Source: a virus | DNA length: 47,037 bases | Virus record (IMG/VR): IMGVR_UViG_3300044970_002708 | Location: 1-47,037 of that record | Direction: 5' to 3' (one strand) | Shown here: positions 1-7,909 of the stretch, one piece after another | Layout of the letters: each line of letters opens with the position of its first letter | Numbering within the stretch: position 1 is the stretch's first letter | Translations under genes and position numbers: made by a program | The notes under the pieces: generated by a model | The model's database searches: none | What the model saw: only the letters and a program-made list of their open reading frames with translations | What the model was told of the DNA's origin: nothing

Positions 1-587
1 ACTCTATCAGTATTGTTCGCAATGATTATTACCGTGATCCGGACTACACGGTAACCACAGCAACTTCTGGCACTCCTATTTCGCTAACCAGCGGTCAGAT
101 TGTTTTTATCTCTCAGACTGGTGTTCTTGCCACTCCTGCGCAAAGCGGATATGGTTACTACACCTACACAGGTGCAACTACCCTGACGGGTATCAATACC
201 AGCTTGATTTATTCAGGTGGTATTGGAAGTGGTTTTAGTTACAACGGAATTCGGTACGGCTATCAACCCGAAGTAACTTTTGTTGTTTACCACACCCGTG
301 GTACAACTACACCCATCCCTGCATCTGGTGACTACAAGGTTGTATTTGCCAAGCGTGTGCCGGCAGATACACAAGAAGTTGATTGTTCTGACGTAATGCC
401 TCAGTTGGCGGTACCGTCTGTTTCCGCTGGCAATACAAACGGACTTGGTCAGACTTCTCCTTTGCGCAACAAAGGCATCTACCTGGAGCGGGGCGACCGC
501 CTTTACGTTGGTGTGTTTCCTGACGGCCCCAACAGTTCCGGGTACATCCCTGGCGCATACGTTTACGCACAAGGCGGATTCTTCTAA
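1..587 (+). CDS. virion-type protein, 5' end cut off by the window edge
   Basis: The reading frame is open from base 3 to the TAA at 585-587, so this is the C-terminal part (about 194 residues) of a longer protein whose start lies outside the window. The sequence is rich in Gly, Thr, Ser, Tyr and Val with short beta-prone stretches, and ends in an aromatic Gly-Gly-Phe-Phe tail, which is typical of phage structural proteins. I do not recognise a family. It is three bases upstream of the next plus-strand gene and almost certainly in the same late transcript. A virion role is inferred from composition and from the neighbouring fibre and structural genes. An internal TTG at 204 is not needed as a start because the frame runs through it. 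Confidence 0.75.
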   Translation, partial: SISIVRNDYYRDPDYTVTTATSGTPISLTSGQIVFISQTGVLATPAQSGYGYYTYTGATTLTGINTSLIYSGGIGSGFSYNGIRYGYQPEVTFVVYHTRGTTTPIPASGDYKVVFAKRVPADTQEVDCSDVMPQLAVPSVSAGNTNGLGQTSPLRNKGIYLERGDRLYVGVFPDGPNSSGYIPGAYVYAQGGFF

Positions 588-590
588 GAC

Positions 591-2051
591 ATGTCGCCCA
601 AACAGGGTGATCTTTTTGGCAACTTCAGCCAAAGGATTGAGTTTAAACCTGCGGCAATTAAACCAATAACCACAGAGTTTTCTAGTGGTGCAGTGCCTAA
701 CTCCATTGTTGCAATGGATAGGGAATCTGCATGGACAAGGTGGCGTCGTGGATATGAGCTTGCTGTAACAGTAGGCATCCAACGAGGACTAACGTTTCCT
801 TTCCGTTACACAATGCCAACACCTCCAGGGACGATAGTGCCCCCTGGCAATCAACCTTTAATTGTTGGTGTTGTACAAGGGTTTCCAACAGCGAACCGCG
901 AATTTGGAATTCACTGGACAGGTTGTCGTGTTGGTGCGCTACTGCGCTTTGACAACGTCTTTGATTCCACTGGCACCAGAGCAAGTGTTGCCTCTGTCAC
1001 AGAAGACGCAGATAACTGGTACGTACAGCTGGCAGGAACCTGGAGCACAAGTAACCCACTCCCAGCGCCGCTCTACGTGCCTCCTGTCGGCAGTAACGCA
1101 GCACTTAAACCACTAAACGGCGAGATCATCGAGGACCGCCTCCTGGAGCCTGGAGGCACGCCTCTGACAAGTGATACGTTAAATCCGTCTACGAATAAAA
1201 GATACGGTTACGTCCAGGCATTGTTACTAGACGTAGACGGCGCTACTGGAATTCTTACATTAAAAAAAGCAGGATCCTTTGAGTCAACACCTGATGGTGT
1301 GTTTGTTACGCCAGCCAGCCGACCTCCTGCAATCAACAGATTCTTGACGCTTGGCACAAGGTATGCATGTACTTGCCAGGACTTTAGTCGTCGCAGTTAC
1401 GCATATTTCCGTGACATGCAGGGCAGTGAGTCAAAGAGATTTCCTTATACAAAGCCGTCTTCGTTGAAGTATGGACGCCATGAGCTAATAACAGATGCAA
1501 CTGGAAACATAAACAACAATGCAGACACGGATATAAACGTTAACAGGCGCCTGGAGCTTACATTTGAATCAATAGACAATCCTGGACTGTTTAGAGATTT
1601 TGGTGGAAGGTATCTACGTAATGTCCCAAGTGCAGGTGCAGCGGAAGGCCCCGGCACATTTGTTGACTACAAAGCTATAGACAACCAGATTGTCAGTTTT
1701 GATGACTACTGGACTCCGTTGTTAGATGAGATGCGATACTGCAAACACATTTATGCACTTCGGTTTCAAGAAGGAATTATCTTACCTGAACCCTCTGATG
1801 TGCCCATCGACATGGATGAAGGCATGGTCAGGTGGGAACAAAAGCTTGTCAACGAATCAAGCGTTATGAAGAAACATGCTGAGTACGTGGATTCTATTAA
1901 TGGACTTAAGTATATGGACTTGCCGCCAAGTAACTTCCAATCTCCACAGTTACTGCCAATGATGCAAAAGCTTTTGAACGTGCCGACCAGTTTTATTAAA
2001 CGTGCTAACTTTGAGATACAGCGTAAAGACGGAGCATTCACAAGTGGCTGA
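591..2051 (+). CDS. hypothetical structural protein, 486 aa
   Basis: This is a 486-residue protein starting at ATG 591, three bases after the previous stop, and ending at TGA 2049-2051. It is mixed alpha/beta with many Pro, Asn, Gly and aromatic residues, no signal peptide and no long hydrophobic segment. The central part (about residues 255-330) holds a Cys-x-Cys pair in 'YACTCQDF'. I cannot assign a family. Position in a run of late plus-strand genes suggests a virion or neck/tail component. The stop overlaps the GTG start of the next small gene (GTGGCTGA), which points to translational coupling. Confidence 0.8.
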   Translation: MSPKQGDLFGNFSQRIEFKPAAIKPITTEFSSGAVPNSIVAMDRESAWTRWRRGYELAVTVGIQRGLTFPFRYTMPTPPGTIVPPGNQPLIVGVVQGFPTANREFGIHWTGCRVGALLRFDNVFDSTGTRASVASVTEDADNWYVQLAGTWSTSNPLPAPLYVPPVGSNAALKPLNGEIIEDRLLEPGGTPLTSDTLNPSTNKRYGYVQALLLDVDGATGILTLKKAGSFESTPDGVFVTPASRPPAINRFLTLGTRYACTCQDFSRRSYAYFRDMQGSESKRFPYTKPSSLKYGRHELITDATGNINNNADTDINVNRRLELTFESIDNPGLFRDFGGRYLRNVPSAGAAEGPGTFVDYKAIDNQIVSFDDYWTPLLDEMRYCKHIYALRFQEGIILPEPSDVPIDMDEGMVRWEQKLVNESSVMKKHAEYVDSINGLKYMDLPPSNFQSPQLLPMMQKLLNVPTSFIKRANFEIQRKDGAFTSG

Positions 2052-2265
2052 ATTTGGAGAAGTAATTGAAACTAAGTACGTGTTGTCAACTGATCAGCTA
2101 AATGCCAGTGCCTTTGGTAACAGCCCTGTTTATTACAGCGGCAGTCCTATTGTTTATTCCCCTGGTGATGTGATAAATCTTCCTTACACCAGTGGGGAGT
2201 TATCGACGATGGAAGCAGTGGGTCTGGCCTGGGCAGCTTACGCAAGTGGAATTGAACCCACATAA
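2044..2265 (+). CDS. small hypothetical protein, translationally coupled
   Basis: This is a 73-residue protein. I place the start at GTG 2044, which overlaps the TGA of the preceding gene; an upstream start at 2002 would lie wholly inside that gene. The product is acidic, begins VAEFGEVIETKYVL and ends with an Ala-rich segment (GLAWAAYASG). It has no recognisable domain. The gene closes the first plus-strand block and is followed at once by a hairpin. It is probably a minor virion or assembly protein, but nothing beyond context supports that. Confidence 0.7.
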   Translation: MAEFGEVIETKYVLSTDQLNASAFGNSPVYYSGSPIVYSPGDVINLPYTSGELSTMEAVGLAWAAYASGIEPT

Positions 2266-2297
2266 AAAAACAGCCCCGGATCACCGGAGCTGCTGTT
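2264..2297 (-). terminator. rho-independent terminator between convergent genes
   Basis: The bases AACAGCCCCGG / CCGGAGCTGCTGTT form a GC-rich hairpin with a four-base loop (ATCA). Read on the minus strand the stem is followed by a run of Ts (GTTTTTTATG), the classic intrinsic terminator layout, so it should end the transcript of the HTH gene at 2316-2549. It may also slow plus-strand transcription, although that side lacks a T run. Confidence 0.75.
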
Positions 2298-2315
2298 CTC
2301 CACCCTTGTCACCAC

Positions 2316-2549
2316 TCACAACATAGCGGCAAGCTTCTCCTGCTTGTCCAGGTGCTTACGTACTGCAGCTACGTTCCACAGGTAGCTATCCCTAGAACGC
2401 GTACAGTCAAAAGCTGCGAAGTGCGGGCCAAGCTTTAGGGTACCGTCATCGCGGTACTTGAAGAGTGTCTTGCGGTCAATGCCGAGGATTTCTCCTGCTT
2501 GCTGGGCAGAGACCCAACCTGGATACTTAGCCATGGAGGCGGCAGTCAT
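2316..2549 (-). CDS. small HTH DNA-binding protein (excisionase/MerR-like)
   Basis: This is a 77-residue protein with a winged-helix type helix-turn-helix near the N-terminus: 'VSAQQAGEILGIDRKTLFKY' (about residues 13-32) followed by a basic wing and a C-terminal Lys-rich helix. Such stand-alone domains act as phage transcription regulators or excisionase-like factors. The start at 2549 follows an AAGGTACGTAGGT leader; an internal ATG at 2534 is possible. It is the only minus-strand gene within the first 6.9 kb, has its own terminator, and has TTGACA repeats upstream, so it may be an independently controlled regulator of the flanking late genes. DNA-binding is well supported; the target is unknown. 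Confidence 0.75.
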   Translation of the reverse strand: MTAASMAKYPGWVSAQQAGEILGIDRKTLFKYRDDGTLKLGPHFAAFDCTRSRDSYLWNVAAVRKHLDKQEKLAAML

Positions 2550-2558
2550 TACCTACGT

Positions 2559-2586
2559 ACCTTACAGGGTGTCAATGACCTGTCAA
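2559..2586 (-). promoter_or_regulatory. possible promoter/operator with paired TTGACA boxes
   Basis: Upstream of the HTH gene the minus strand carries two TTGACA hexamers (2586-2581 and 2575-2570), 11 bases apart, about one helical turn. The outer one is a perfect sigma-70 type -35 box with a weak TAAGGT sequence 16 bases further on. The pair could be a promoter or an operator for autoregulation. It is weak because the -10 is poor. Confidence 0.35.
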
Positions 2587-2670
2587 CTGCCTTAAGCAAG
2601 TTTTTATCTTTATTCTGTTAAAAGAAACATGCATAGGGAAATTAGAATCAATTAACGGCAATTGAAGAGC

Positions 2671-3027
2671 ATGTTTTGCAGCCAGCACGAGCCCCTTGCC
2701 TTGCTAGTTGAATTAAGACCAAAACTTGCCAAGAAACGATTCAGAGAAAGTATATATCAAGCCTGGAACCATGAATGTGCTTATTGCGAAGAACAAGCCA
2801 CAAGCTTAGATCACATTGTCCCACGTTTTAAATCTGGGTGCTCCAATAGAAACAACCTGGTTCCAGCATGCAAGAAATGTAACGCAAACAAAGCATCTTC
2901 TGAAATGGAGACCTGGTACCGCCAGCAGTCTTTTTTTACGGAAGAAAAACTAAGTAGAATAAAAGCTTGGATGGAACCAGACGGTTTCAATCTAATTGAT
3001 TTACAGCTACGCAAAGAAGCGTCATGA
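2671..3027 (+). CDS. HNH endonuclease
   Basis: This is a 118-residue HNH nuclease of the small stand-alone type. It has the zinc-binding CxxC of 'CAYCEEQ', the HNH core 'LDHIVPRFKSG', the Asn in 'NRNNLVPAC' and a second CxxC in 'CKKCNANK'. The fold cuts double-stranded DNA with a His-metal active site. ATG 2671 is preferred over TTG 2662. The stop overlaps the ATG of the next structural gene (ATGA at 3024-3027), so it rides in the late operon between two virion genes, as free-standing homing endonucleases do. The preceding AT-rich gap (2587-2670) has no other gene. Confidence 0.9.
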   Translation: MFCSQHEPLALLVELRPKLAKKRFRESIYQAWNHECAYCEEQATSLDHIVPRFKSGCSNRNNLVPACKKCNANKASSEMETWYRQQSFFTEEKLSRIKAWMEPDGFNLIDLQLRKEAS

Positions 3028-5234
3028 TTCGTTTCACTACTGTTAACGGCTTACTGAAACCTGTTCTTCCTAAGGATGCAACAAGTGATGAAGTCACAGT
3101 GGCAGATACGATTGCACAACGCCTGAACGGAATTCAAGGTCCGGAAAACTACAAGATGTTAATGGAGTCTCTCGATCAGACTCTTCAAAAAAACAATAGT
3201 AACGCTCAAGATTATATTGACGACGAGACCATTGAATCGGTTGAGAATTTTTATCAGAAAGCAACAGGGGCGCAGGTTTGGGATTCTTCCAAGCAAGGTG
3301 TCCCGCTTGATAAGTTTGATGCAAAATTTTACTCCAAGCAAGTTCCAGAGGAAGTCAAAGCCTGGAACAGTGCTTCTTCCGCAGTTTCATTTGGCGGCAG
3401 GAAAATTGCCGATATCGACATCACGAAAAAATACGCAGATCTAGATTCTTTTCTGCATGCAAACTATACGTTTGTTGGCGCACCAAGTGGTCGGTTAGGT
3501 AAGCCACGCCCCCTGGAAACCTACAAAGAAACTTTAAGGGCACCTACCGACAGAGAACGTCAGATTTTGCGTCAAACAATAATAGGGAAATCAACCGACA
3601 AACCTGAATCTCTTGCTGAATTAGCAACTCAAGATTACATTGACAAACAAAGCGAGCAAGTTTTTGGCGCTCTGTCTGCTGATGTCATGAAGCAGACATT
3701 AGGCGAATATTCGAAAGCGCTTAAGAAACAAGGAATGTCGGACATGCTTCAGGGCATGGGCATGCCCAGTGTCAACAGCTTCAAGCAAGACATTAAAAAC
3801 TCAATCTTGGGTGACAGCAGCGCTGGTGGGTACATGGGTTTTGGGGGCGATTCCAAGCTTGGCAAAAGTCTATCCGAAAGCTTAGATCGTAGCCTAGGCA
3901 TAGGTTCATCCGTTCAATACAATTGGCAGCAATGGTTTGACGAAACACTTGCCAAGCGATATCAAGAGATGTCGCAAGTTACAAGCCCAGAGGATGCCGC
4001 TAAAACCTATCAAGTTGAAAAGCAATTTGCCAATTCTTTTGTTCAAGATTACTTGAAGCCTCGCTTTGACACTTCAAAGTCAATTGCTGAATTTATTAGT
4101 TACATGGACGTTAAAGAAGATGAGCAAAACGTTCTGCAGACTCAGCTTGCTTCAAGTGCTTTAAAAGACTTTGCCAACAAACAAGCGCAGACTTTTATTA
4201 ATGAACTTGGAGCAAAAACAACACAAAAAGAATTCGACCCCAACTTTTACTGGAACCCTGAATTACTTTCTGGTACCGATGTACAAACTAAAAAAGATCT
4301 ATATGAACAACAGAAGCAAGGCGTGCAGAGTTCCTGGGACGCACGCAATAGTGATCAGGCTGTAAAAGATGGTAAAACCTGGAGTCAACTTGCTTATGAA
4401 TATGGTATTGATTTAGAAAATAAGAATGATTTTGCGCGTTTACATTACGCTGTAATCGGTAAAGATAAAAATTACGACCCCGTTGCAGATACCTATTCAA
4501 GGAATGACCTAGCTTCTTTTATCCAAGGTCCCTTGGCGGATGCGTTACAAAACCAAAAAACTTCTTTTGGTAATCCGGTTTTCCTTAGTTTTGTTTCAGC
4601 CGAACAAAAAGCCAAAGAGTTTGTTGATAAATTAGACGTTGCAAATTTACCAAGTGATCTCCAAGAGAAGTTAAAAGGTCTTGGTTACAATACAAGCACG
4701 GATCCGGCTGAAGAAATTAAAGGTGCATTGATGAGCATCTTAAGTACCGACCCAGCAATTGACATACGTGAACGCATTAAACAGTTAAACGAACAAAAGA
4801 TTAAACCAACGCAAGAACAGTTGGGATTTGGTTATATCCAAAGAGACACAGACGAGAAAGTTGAAGCGCCTGCTGGTGGCAGCGCACTGTTTAATATTTT
4901 TCAGAAGGCAGGTTATGGCGGAAGTGAGTCAGAGTTTTATACTGAGTTTTTTCCTGATGCCACCAAAGAAGACAAAAACTTAATGCCTTCAGATGTGGGC
5001 AAGGCTAGTTCAGTAAAAGGATTGCAAGGACTGATGGGATTCAGTTTGCCTGATCTTTCTGATCCTTTTGCTGCAATGGGATCAATTGATAAAATGCTTT
5101 CTGATGATACTATAAAAAAGAAAGAAACATATAAACCAACTCGCTCAAGTTATTTTGATTATTTTTCAGACGAAGAAGATGAAGGCGCTCCTTCCCTCTT
5201 CGGCAGCAGCGGACTTGGTTCACTATTTGGTTAA
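3024..5234 (+). CDS. large hypothetical virion protein, 736 aa
   Basis: This 736-residue protein is strongly helical, rich in Lys, Gln, Asp and Ser and largely hydrophilic. A short Gly-rich stretch lies at about residues 265-280 (SSAGGYMGFGGDS) and the C-terminus ends in an acidic 'DEEDEG' run followed by Gly/Ser/Leu/Phe repeats. No catalytic motif is visible. Length, helix content and place among late genes suit an internal virion or ejection protein, but it lacks the long hydrophobic segments of a tape-measure protein. The ATG overlaps the stop of the HNH gene, so translation is coupled. Function is inferred only. Confidence 0.75.
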   Translation: MIRFTTVNGLLKPVLPKDATSDEVTVADTIAQRLNGIQGPENYKMLMESLDQTLQKNNSNAQDYIDDETIESVENFYQKATGAQVWDSSKQGVPLDKFDAKFYSKQVPEEVKAWNSASSAVSFGGRKIADIDITKKYADLDSFLHANYTFVGAPSGRLGKPRPLETYKETLRAPTDRERQILRQTIIGKSTDKPESLAELATQDYIDKQSEQVFGALSADVMKQTLGEYSKALKKQGMSDMLQGMGMPSVNSFKQDIKNSILGDSSAGGYMGFGGDSKLGKSLSESLDRSLGIGSSVQYNWQQWFDETLAKRYQEMSQVTSPEDAAKTYQVEKQFANSFVQDYLKPRFDTSKSIAEFISYMDVKEDEQNVLQTQLASSALKDFANKQAQTFINELGAKTTQKEFDPNFYWNPELLSGTDVQTKKDLYEQQKQGVQSSWDARNSDQAVKDGKTWSQLAYEYGIDLENKNDFARLHYAVIGKDKNYDPVADTYSRNDLASFIQGPLADALQNQKTSFGNPVFLSFVSAEQKAKEFVDKLDVANLPSDLQEKLKGLGYNTSTDPAEEIKGALMSILSTDPAIDIRERIKQLNEQKIKPTQEQLGFGYIQRDTDEKVEAPAGGSALFNIFQKAGYGGSESEFYTEFFPDATKEDKNLMPSDVGKASSVKGLQGLMGFSLPDLSDPFAAMGSIDKMLSDDTIKKKETYKPTRSSYFDYFSDEEDEGAPSLFGSSGLGSLFG

Positions 5235-5239
5235 TACTC

Positions 5240-5539
5240 ATGTCAGATAAATCACGTAAAGCGGCTAGCGCTGCCAAGCTTCATAAAGATTCTATGGAGT
5301 GCAACAAACCACGGAAGACTCCTGGGCACCCCACCAAGAGTCACGTGGTCAAAGCATGCAAAGGCGGTGAAGAGAAGATCGTGCGTTTTGGTCAACAAGG
5401 TGTAGAAGGCGCTGGCAAGAACCCAACAACAGCTAAGGATAAAGCAAGGAAGAAGTCATATTACGCAAGACATAATGCCCAGGATTCTAACCCAGACATC
5501 ATGTCTGCACGATACTGGTCCCATAAGGTGAAATGGTAA
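5240..5539 (+). CDS. conserved phage basic protein, 99 aa (DUF5754-like)
   Basis: This small basic protein has a block 'KACKGGEEKIVRFGQQG' (about residues 40-56), Lys/Arg-rich linkers and a C-terminal 'MSARYWSHKVKW'. From memory this pattern (a 'IRFG' strand, basic middle, 'ARH', 'W..K' end) recurs in cyanophages and in some giant DNA viruses as a family of unknown function, close to DUF5754; I hold that label with moderate confidence. Its charge suggests nucleic-acid binding or head packaging. It starts five bases after the large virion gene, and its stop overlaps the next start (TAATG). Confidence 0.75.
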   Translation: MSDKSRKAASAAKLHKDSMECNKPRKTPGHPTKSHVVKACKGGEEKIVRFGQQGVEGAGKNPTTAKDKARKKSYYARHNAQDSNPDIMSARYWSHKVKW

Positions 5540-5742
5540 TGAAATTAGCAGGAAAGTACACAGATTTAAAAGCCTGGTCTGAAACACCTGAAGCAACTGG
5601 TGGGCAGTACCCTACTTTGCAGCAAGAGTTAAATCGTCAATTAAGCATCATTTCGAAGGCTCAGCCTGGTTCTGAGGAGGCTGTGCAAGCAATGATTGCA
5701 GTTAGTGAACTTCAAAATATTATCAAGTCAATTCCGCGTTAA
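5539..5742 (+). CDS. small hypothetical protein, 67 aa
   Basis: This is a 67-residue protein with predicted helices and an amphipathic C-terminus. I choose ATG 5539, which overlaps the previous stop as TAATG and lies about eight bases after an AAGGTG ribosome-binding site; ATG 5533 in the same frame is only two bases from that site. It has no recognised domain. It belongs to the same late operon as the flanking genes. Confidence 0.7.
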   Translation: MKLAGKYTDLKAWSETPEATGGQYPTLQQELNRQLSIISKAQPGSEEAVQAMIAVSELQNIIKSIPR

Positions 5743-5767
5743 GCTGTACAAGTCAATCCACTTAACC

Positions 5768-5893
5768 ATGGCAAAACCCAAATCAAGTGCAACTGTAAAA
5801 ATTGAGTCTCGCCCGAAAAAAACGAGACAAGGTCAGGGTCAACATTCATTGCCTAGCCATGGCCGTAAAAAGATGCGCGGCCAAGGTAAGTAA
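5768..5893 (+). CDS. 41-aa basic peptide
   Basis: ATG 5768 opens a 41-residue, very basic peptide (KPKSSATVKIESRPKKTRQG, then GRKKMRGQGK at the end). A peptide of this shape, with an 'E.RPKKTRQG' core and a 'RGQGK' tail, recurs in cyanophage genomes as far as I recall. It could coat or condense DNA or RNA. A larger frame starting at 5696 would overlap the preceding gene and is less likely. The function is unknown. Confidence 0.7.
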   Translation: MAKPKSSATVKIESRPKKTRQGQGQHSLPSHGRKKMRGQGK

Positions 5894-5907
5894 AAATTAT
5901 GTATATT

Positions 5908-5929
5908 AGGGGTAATAATTGTTACCCCT
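5908..5929 (+). promoter_or_regulatory. 22-base inverted repeat abutting the lysozyme start
   Basis: AGGGGTAA-TAATTG-TTACCCCT is a perfect 8-bp inverted repeat with a six-base loop that ends one base before the lysozyme ATG. The left arm holds the only Shine-Dalgarno-like AGGGG, which would be paired in the hairpin. A -10-like TATATT lies just upstream (5902-5907). It could be an operator or a translational control hairpin. Confidence 0.6.
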
Positions 5930-6589
5930 ATGTCGGATCTTTCGCGTGCCGTTAACCTAATTCGCAAATACGAAGGGTTTAACGAGAAAGCATACCCAGG
6001 TCCGTGCACTGGTGCAGAACCGTATACCATTGGGTTTGGGACTCAGTTCTATCCCGATGGTTCTCCCGTCAAACGTGGCCAGTGTTGCAGTCAAGAAAAA
6101 GCACTGGAGTATCTCTTCCACGAGCTATCCGTTATTGACACGCAACTTACAAAGTTAAATCTTGGACTTGATGACAGCATGCGCCAGGCGTTGCTTTCAT
6201 TTATTCATTCCATTGGCTGGGAATCTTTTCTGTACGGTCGAGTAATTGATTGTATTGAACACGAAGATTTTGCCGCTGCCACAGAAGAAATGAGCCGTTG
6301 GGTCTTTGGTGAAGACCATCAAGTAATTGGTGGCTTGCTCCACAGGCGTCGTGAGGAGATTCGGCTTTTCCTTCATGAAGTCGACGCAAATCCTTGGTCC
6401 TCTACAGATGTATTACTTGCAGCGTTCAGGAATTACACGGCGGCTCCGCACCAAGTAAAGGCCATCCGGTCCCTGGAACAGAACCTCAGTCCGTACGTAA
6501 TTGCCCAGTTTGCTAACGAATTTCAAATTGATGACGATCCCTGGGACGATTACACCAATGATGGCGTCCCTTTAGAATTTAGTAGCTAG
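5930..6589 (+). CDS. endolysin, T4-type lysozyme (GH24) with C-terminal extension
   Basis: This is a muramidase that would cleave the MurNAc-GlcNAc bond of the host wall at lysis. The catalytic region lies at about residues 8-150: Glu15 in 'KYEGF' and Thr33 in 'YTIGFGT' match the T4 lysozyme Glu/Thr positions, and 'GWESFLYGRVID' and 'HRRREEIRLF' match later GH24 helices. The position usually held by the catalytic Asp (in 'AYPD') is Gly here (AYPGPC), which is unusual. Residues about 150-219 form an extra acidic C-terminal region of unknown role. The gene follows an inverted repeat and sits next to the NblA-like gene. Confidence 0.88.
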   Translation: MSDLSRAVNLIRKYEGFNEKAYPGPCTGAEPYTIGFGTQFYPDGSPVKRGQCCSQEKALEYLFHELSVIDTQLTKLNLGLDDSMRQALLSFIHSIGWESFLYGRVIDCIEHEDFAAATEEMSRWVFGEDHQVIGGLLHRRREEIRLFLHEVDANPWSSTDVLLAAFRNYTAAPHQVKAIRSLEQNLSPYVIAQFANEFQIDDDPWDDYTNDGVPLEFSS

Positions 6590-6613
6590 GTTTAGAATAC
6601 TTGCAGTAAAGAA

Positions 6614-6919
6614 ATGCAAAGCGGAATGGAGCGGTCAGTTGAGCCCAGAGAGTTTGAACTTCCCCTAGAACTCCAATTTGCAATGCGCAAGGCTGAGCTT
6701 CAGGCCCAAGAGATGACTTGGGACGAGCTTCATGCTGCTTTGCTGAACCTTTATCATCAACGCTTGATGGAGTGGTACGCCATCCGAGACATCATGGCGT
6801 CTGAAAACATTGAGATTGACTGGGATCACCCAACCGATATTGAATTAGCAGAACTCGCCGCCGCATGTATTTACAGCGACGACGAGGAAGAAGATGAAGA
6901 CGGTTTTCAGCCGTTTTGA
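6614..6919 (+). CDS. nblA: NblA-like phycobilisome degradation protein
   Basis: Residues 14-61 align without gaps to the NblA helix-turn-helix pattern: 'FELPLELQFAMRKAELQ', 'MTWDEL' and 'LLNLYHQRLM' match the family's EL.LE.QF..R....Q, MS.(D/E) and L..LY.Q. NblA is a small adaptor that binds phycobilisomes and delivers them to Clp proteolysis. A cyanophage copy would free amino acids and cut light absorption during infection. The protein is longer than host NblA (about 60 aa) because of an acidic C-terminal tail ending DDEEEDEDGF. ATG 6614 is used; ATG 6626 is possible. The 3' end overlaps the convergent DUF3310 gene by 13 bases. Confidence 0.75.
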   Translation: MQSGMERSVEPREFELPLELQFAMRKAELQAQEMTWDELHAALLNLYHQRLMEWYAIRDIMASENIEIDWDHPTDIELAELAAACIYSDDEEEDEDGFQPF

Positions 6920-7257
6920 GTTTCGTTAACAGTAATCAGGCGGTCCAAGTACCATTCAGTTTTCTTCAGGTCTTGTAGGCCGCCTTTATTGCGCCAACGC
7001 CACAAGTACTTAACACAATTACCACGCAGATAGCCCTGGAATTCTTCTGCGGTTAATTGTGCTTCAATTGCGTCAATGCACTCAATACTTGAATCCGCAT
7101 AGTGAGATGGATGATTCACCAGATCTTCCTGGATTACAGGAGGCACCTCTTTAGTGGCCCAGGGCACTGGGCAAACTCCTCCTGGGCAGTCACTAGTCTG
7201 ATCCAAGGGAGCAAACCATTCGTTTCTGCTTGTAGTACCTCGTGATTCCGTCGCCAT
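6907..7257 (-). CDS. DUF3310 phage protein
   Basis: This 116-residue protein has the DUF3310 signature in its C-terminal half: 'VNHPSHYADSSIECIDAIEA', then 'GYLRGNCVKYLWRWRNKGG' and 'DLKKTEWYLDRLI'. The family is widespread in phages, is often called a nucleotide-kinase-like protein, and has no firmly proven role. The N-terminal 50 residues are low-complexity and Pro-rich with a 'CPGGVCPVP' pair. The start at 7257 abuts the opposite-strand region upstream of the HNH gene. Confidence 0.88.
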   Translation of the reverse strand: MATESRGTTSRNEWFAPLDQTSDCPGGVCPVPWATKEVPPVIQEDLVNHPSHYADSSIECIDAIEAQLTAEEFQGYLRGNCVKYLWRWRNKGGLQDLKKTEWYLDRLITVNETQNG

Positions 7258-7330
7258 GTCTAAAGTTTGTTACAATTTAAGGGTAGCAGAGTTGGCGCTC
7301 TCTACCCACGGTAACCACTCTACTGGTCAC

Positions 7331-7909
7331 ATGAACATTTTAGACGGTTTTAAAACTTGCCGCAAAGGCTTGCATCGTTATCCAAAAGAAAAAACCCGCT
7401 GCCCGGAATGCCACAAAATAGCAAACCAAAAGTGGGCTAAAACAAACAAAATAAAACGACGCGGCCATCAAGAAAAATATCGAAAAGCGTATCCAGAACG
7501 TATACGCAAATCTAGAGAAAAGTACAAAGAAAATCACCCAAACGGTTTCAAAAAAGCAAGAAAACGTTGGTCAGAAAAAAATCAACTCAAAGAAAAAGCA
7601 TGCCAAAAACAATGGAGACAACTGAACAGAGGATTGATAAATGGTTGGCTAGCAAAGAGAAGGGCAGTTAAAAAACAAGCAATGCCTGCATGGGCTAATA
7701 AAATTAACATTGAAAAAATATATAAAAAAGCACATGAATTAACCGAAAGAACAGGTGTCCCACATGAAGTGGATCATATATATCCTTTACAAAGCAAATA
7801 CATGTGTGGACTTCATGTGGAGACAAATTTACAAATTTTAACCAAAAAAGAGAATAGAGTGAAAGGCAACCGTACTTGGCCTGGCCAGCTTGACTGCCAA
7901 AAAGATTAA
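7331..7909 (+). CDS. HNH homing-type endonuclease with N-terminal zinc finger
   Basis: This is a 192-residue nuclease. The N-terminus has a Cys-based finger ('TCRKGLHRYPKEKTRCPECH'), followed by a very basic linker (about residues 40-120) and a C-terminal HNH core with 'VPHEVDHIYPLQS', Asn in 'HVETNLQIL' and a Lys-rich end. I prefer ATG 7331 because the frame upstream to 7256 overlaps the start of the divergent gene. Low GC and heavy Lys/Asn use differ from its neighbours and suggest acquisition. It ends four bases inside the convergent gene at 7906. Confidence 0.88.
   Translation: MNILDGFKTCRKGLHRYPKEKTRCPECHKIANQKWAKTNKIKRRGHQEKYRKAYPERIRKSREKYKENHPNGFKKARKRWSEKNQLKEKACQKQWRQLNRGLINGWLAKRRAVKKQAMPAWANKINIEKIYKKAHELTERTGVPHEVDHIYPLQSKYMCGLHVETNLQILTKKENRVKGNRTWPGQLDCQKD

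Noticed and set aside
213-782. 189-aa minus-strand frame
   Set aside because: It covers the ends of two plus-strand virion genes and is Cys-rich in a way typical of antisense reading.
7284-7330. possible tRNA in the gap between DUF3310 and HNH genes (GGGTAG...CTACCC)
   Set aside because: There is no T-loop (TTCGA) and no cloverleaf; only a short hairpin exists.
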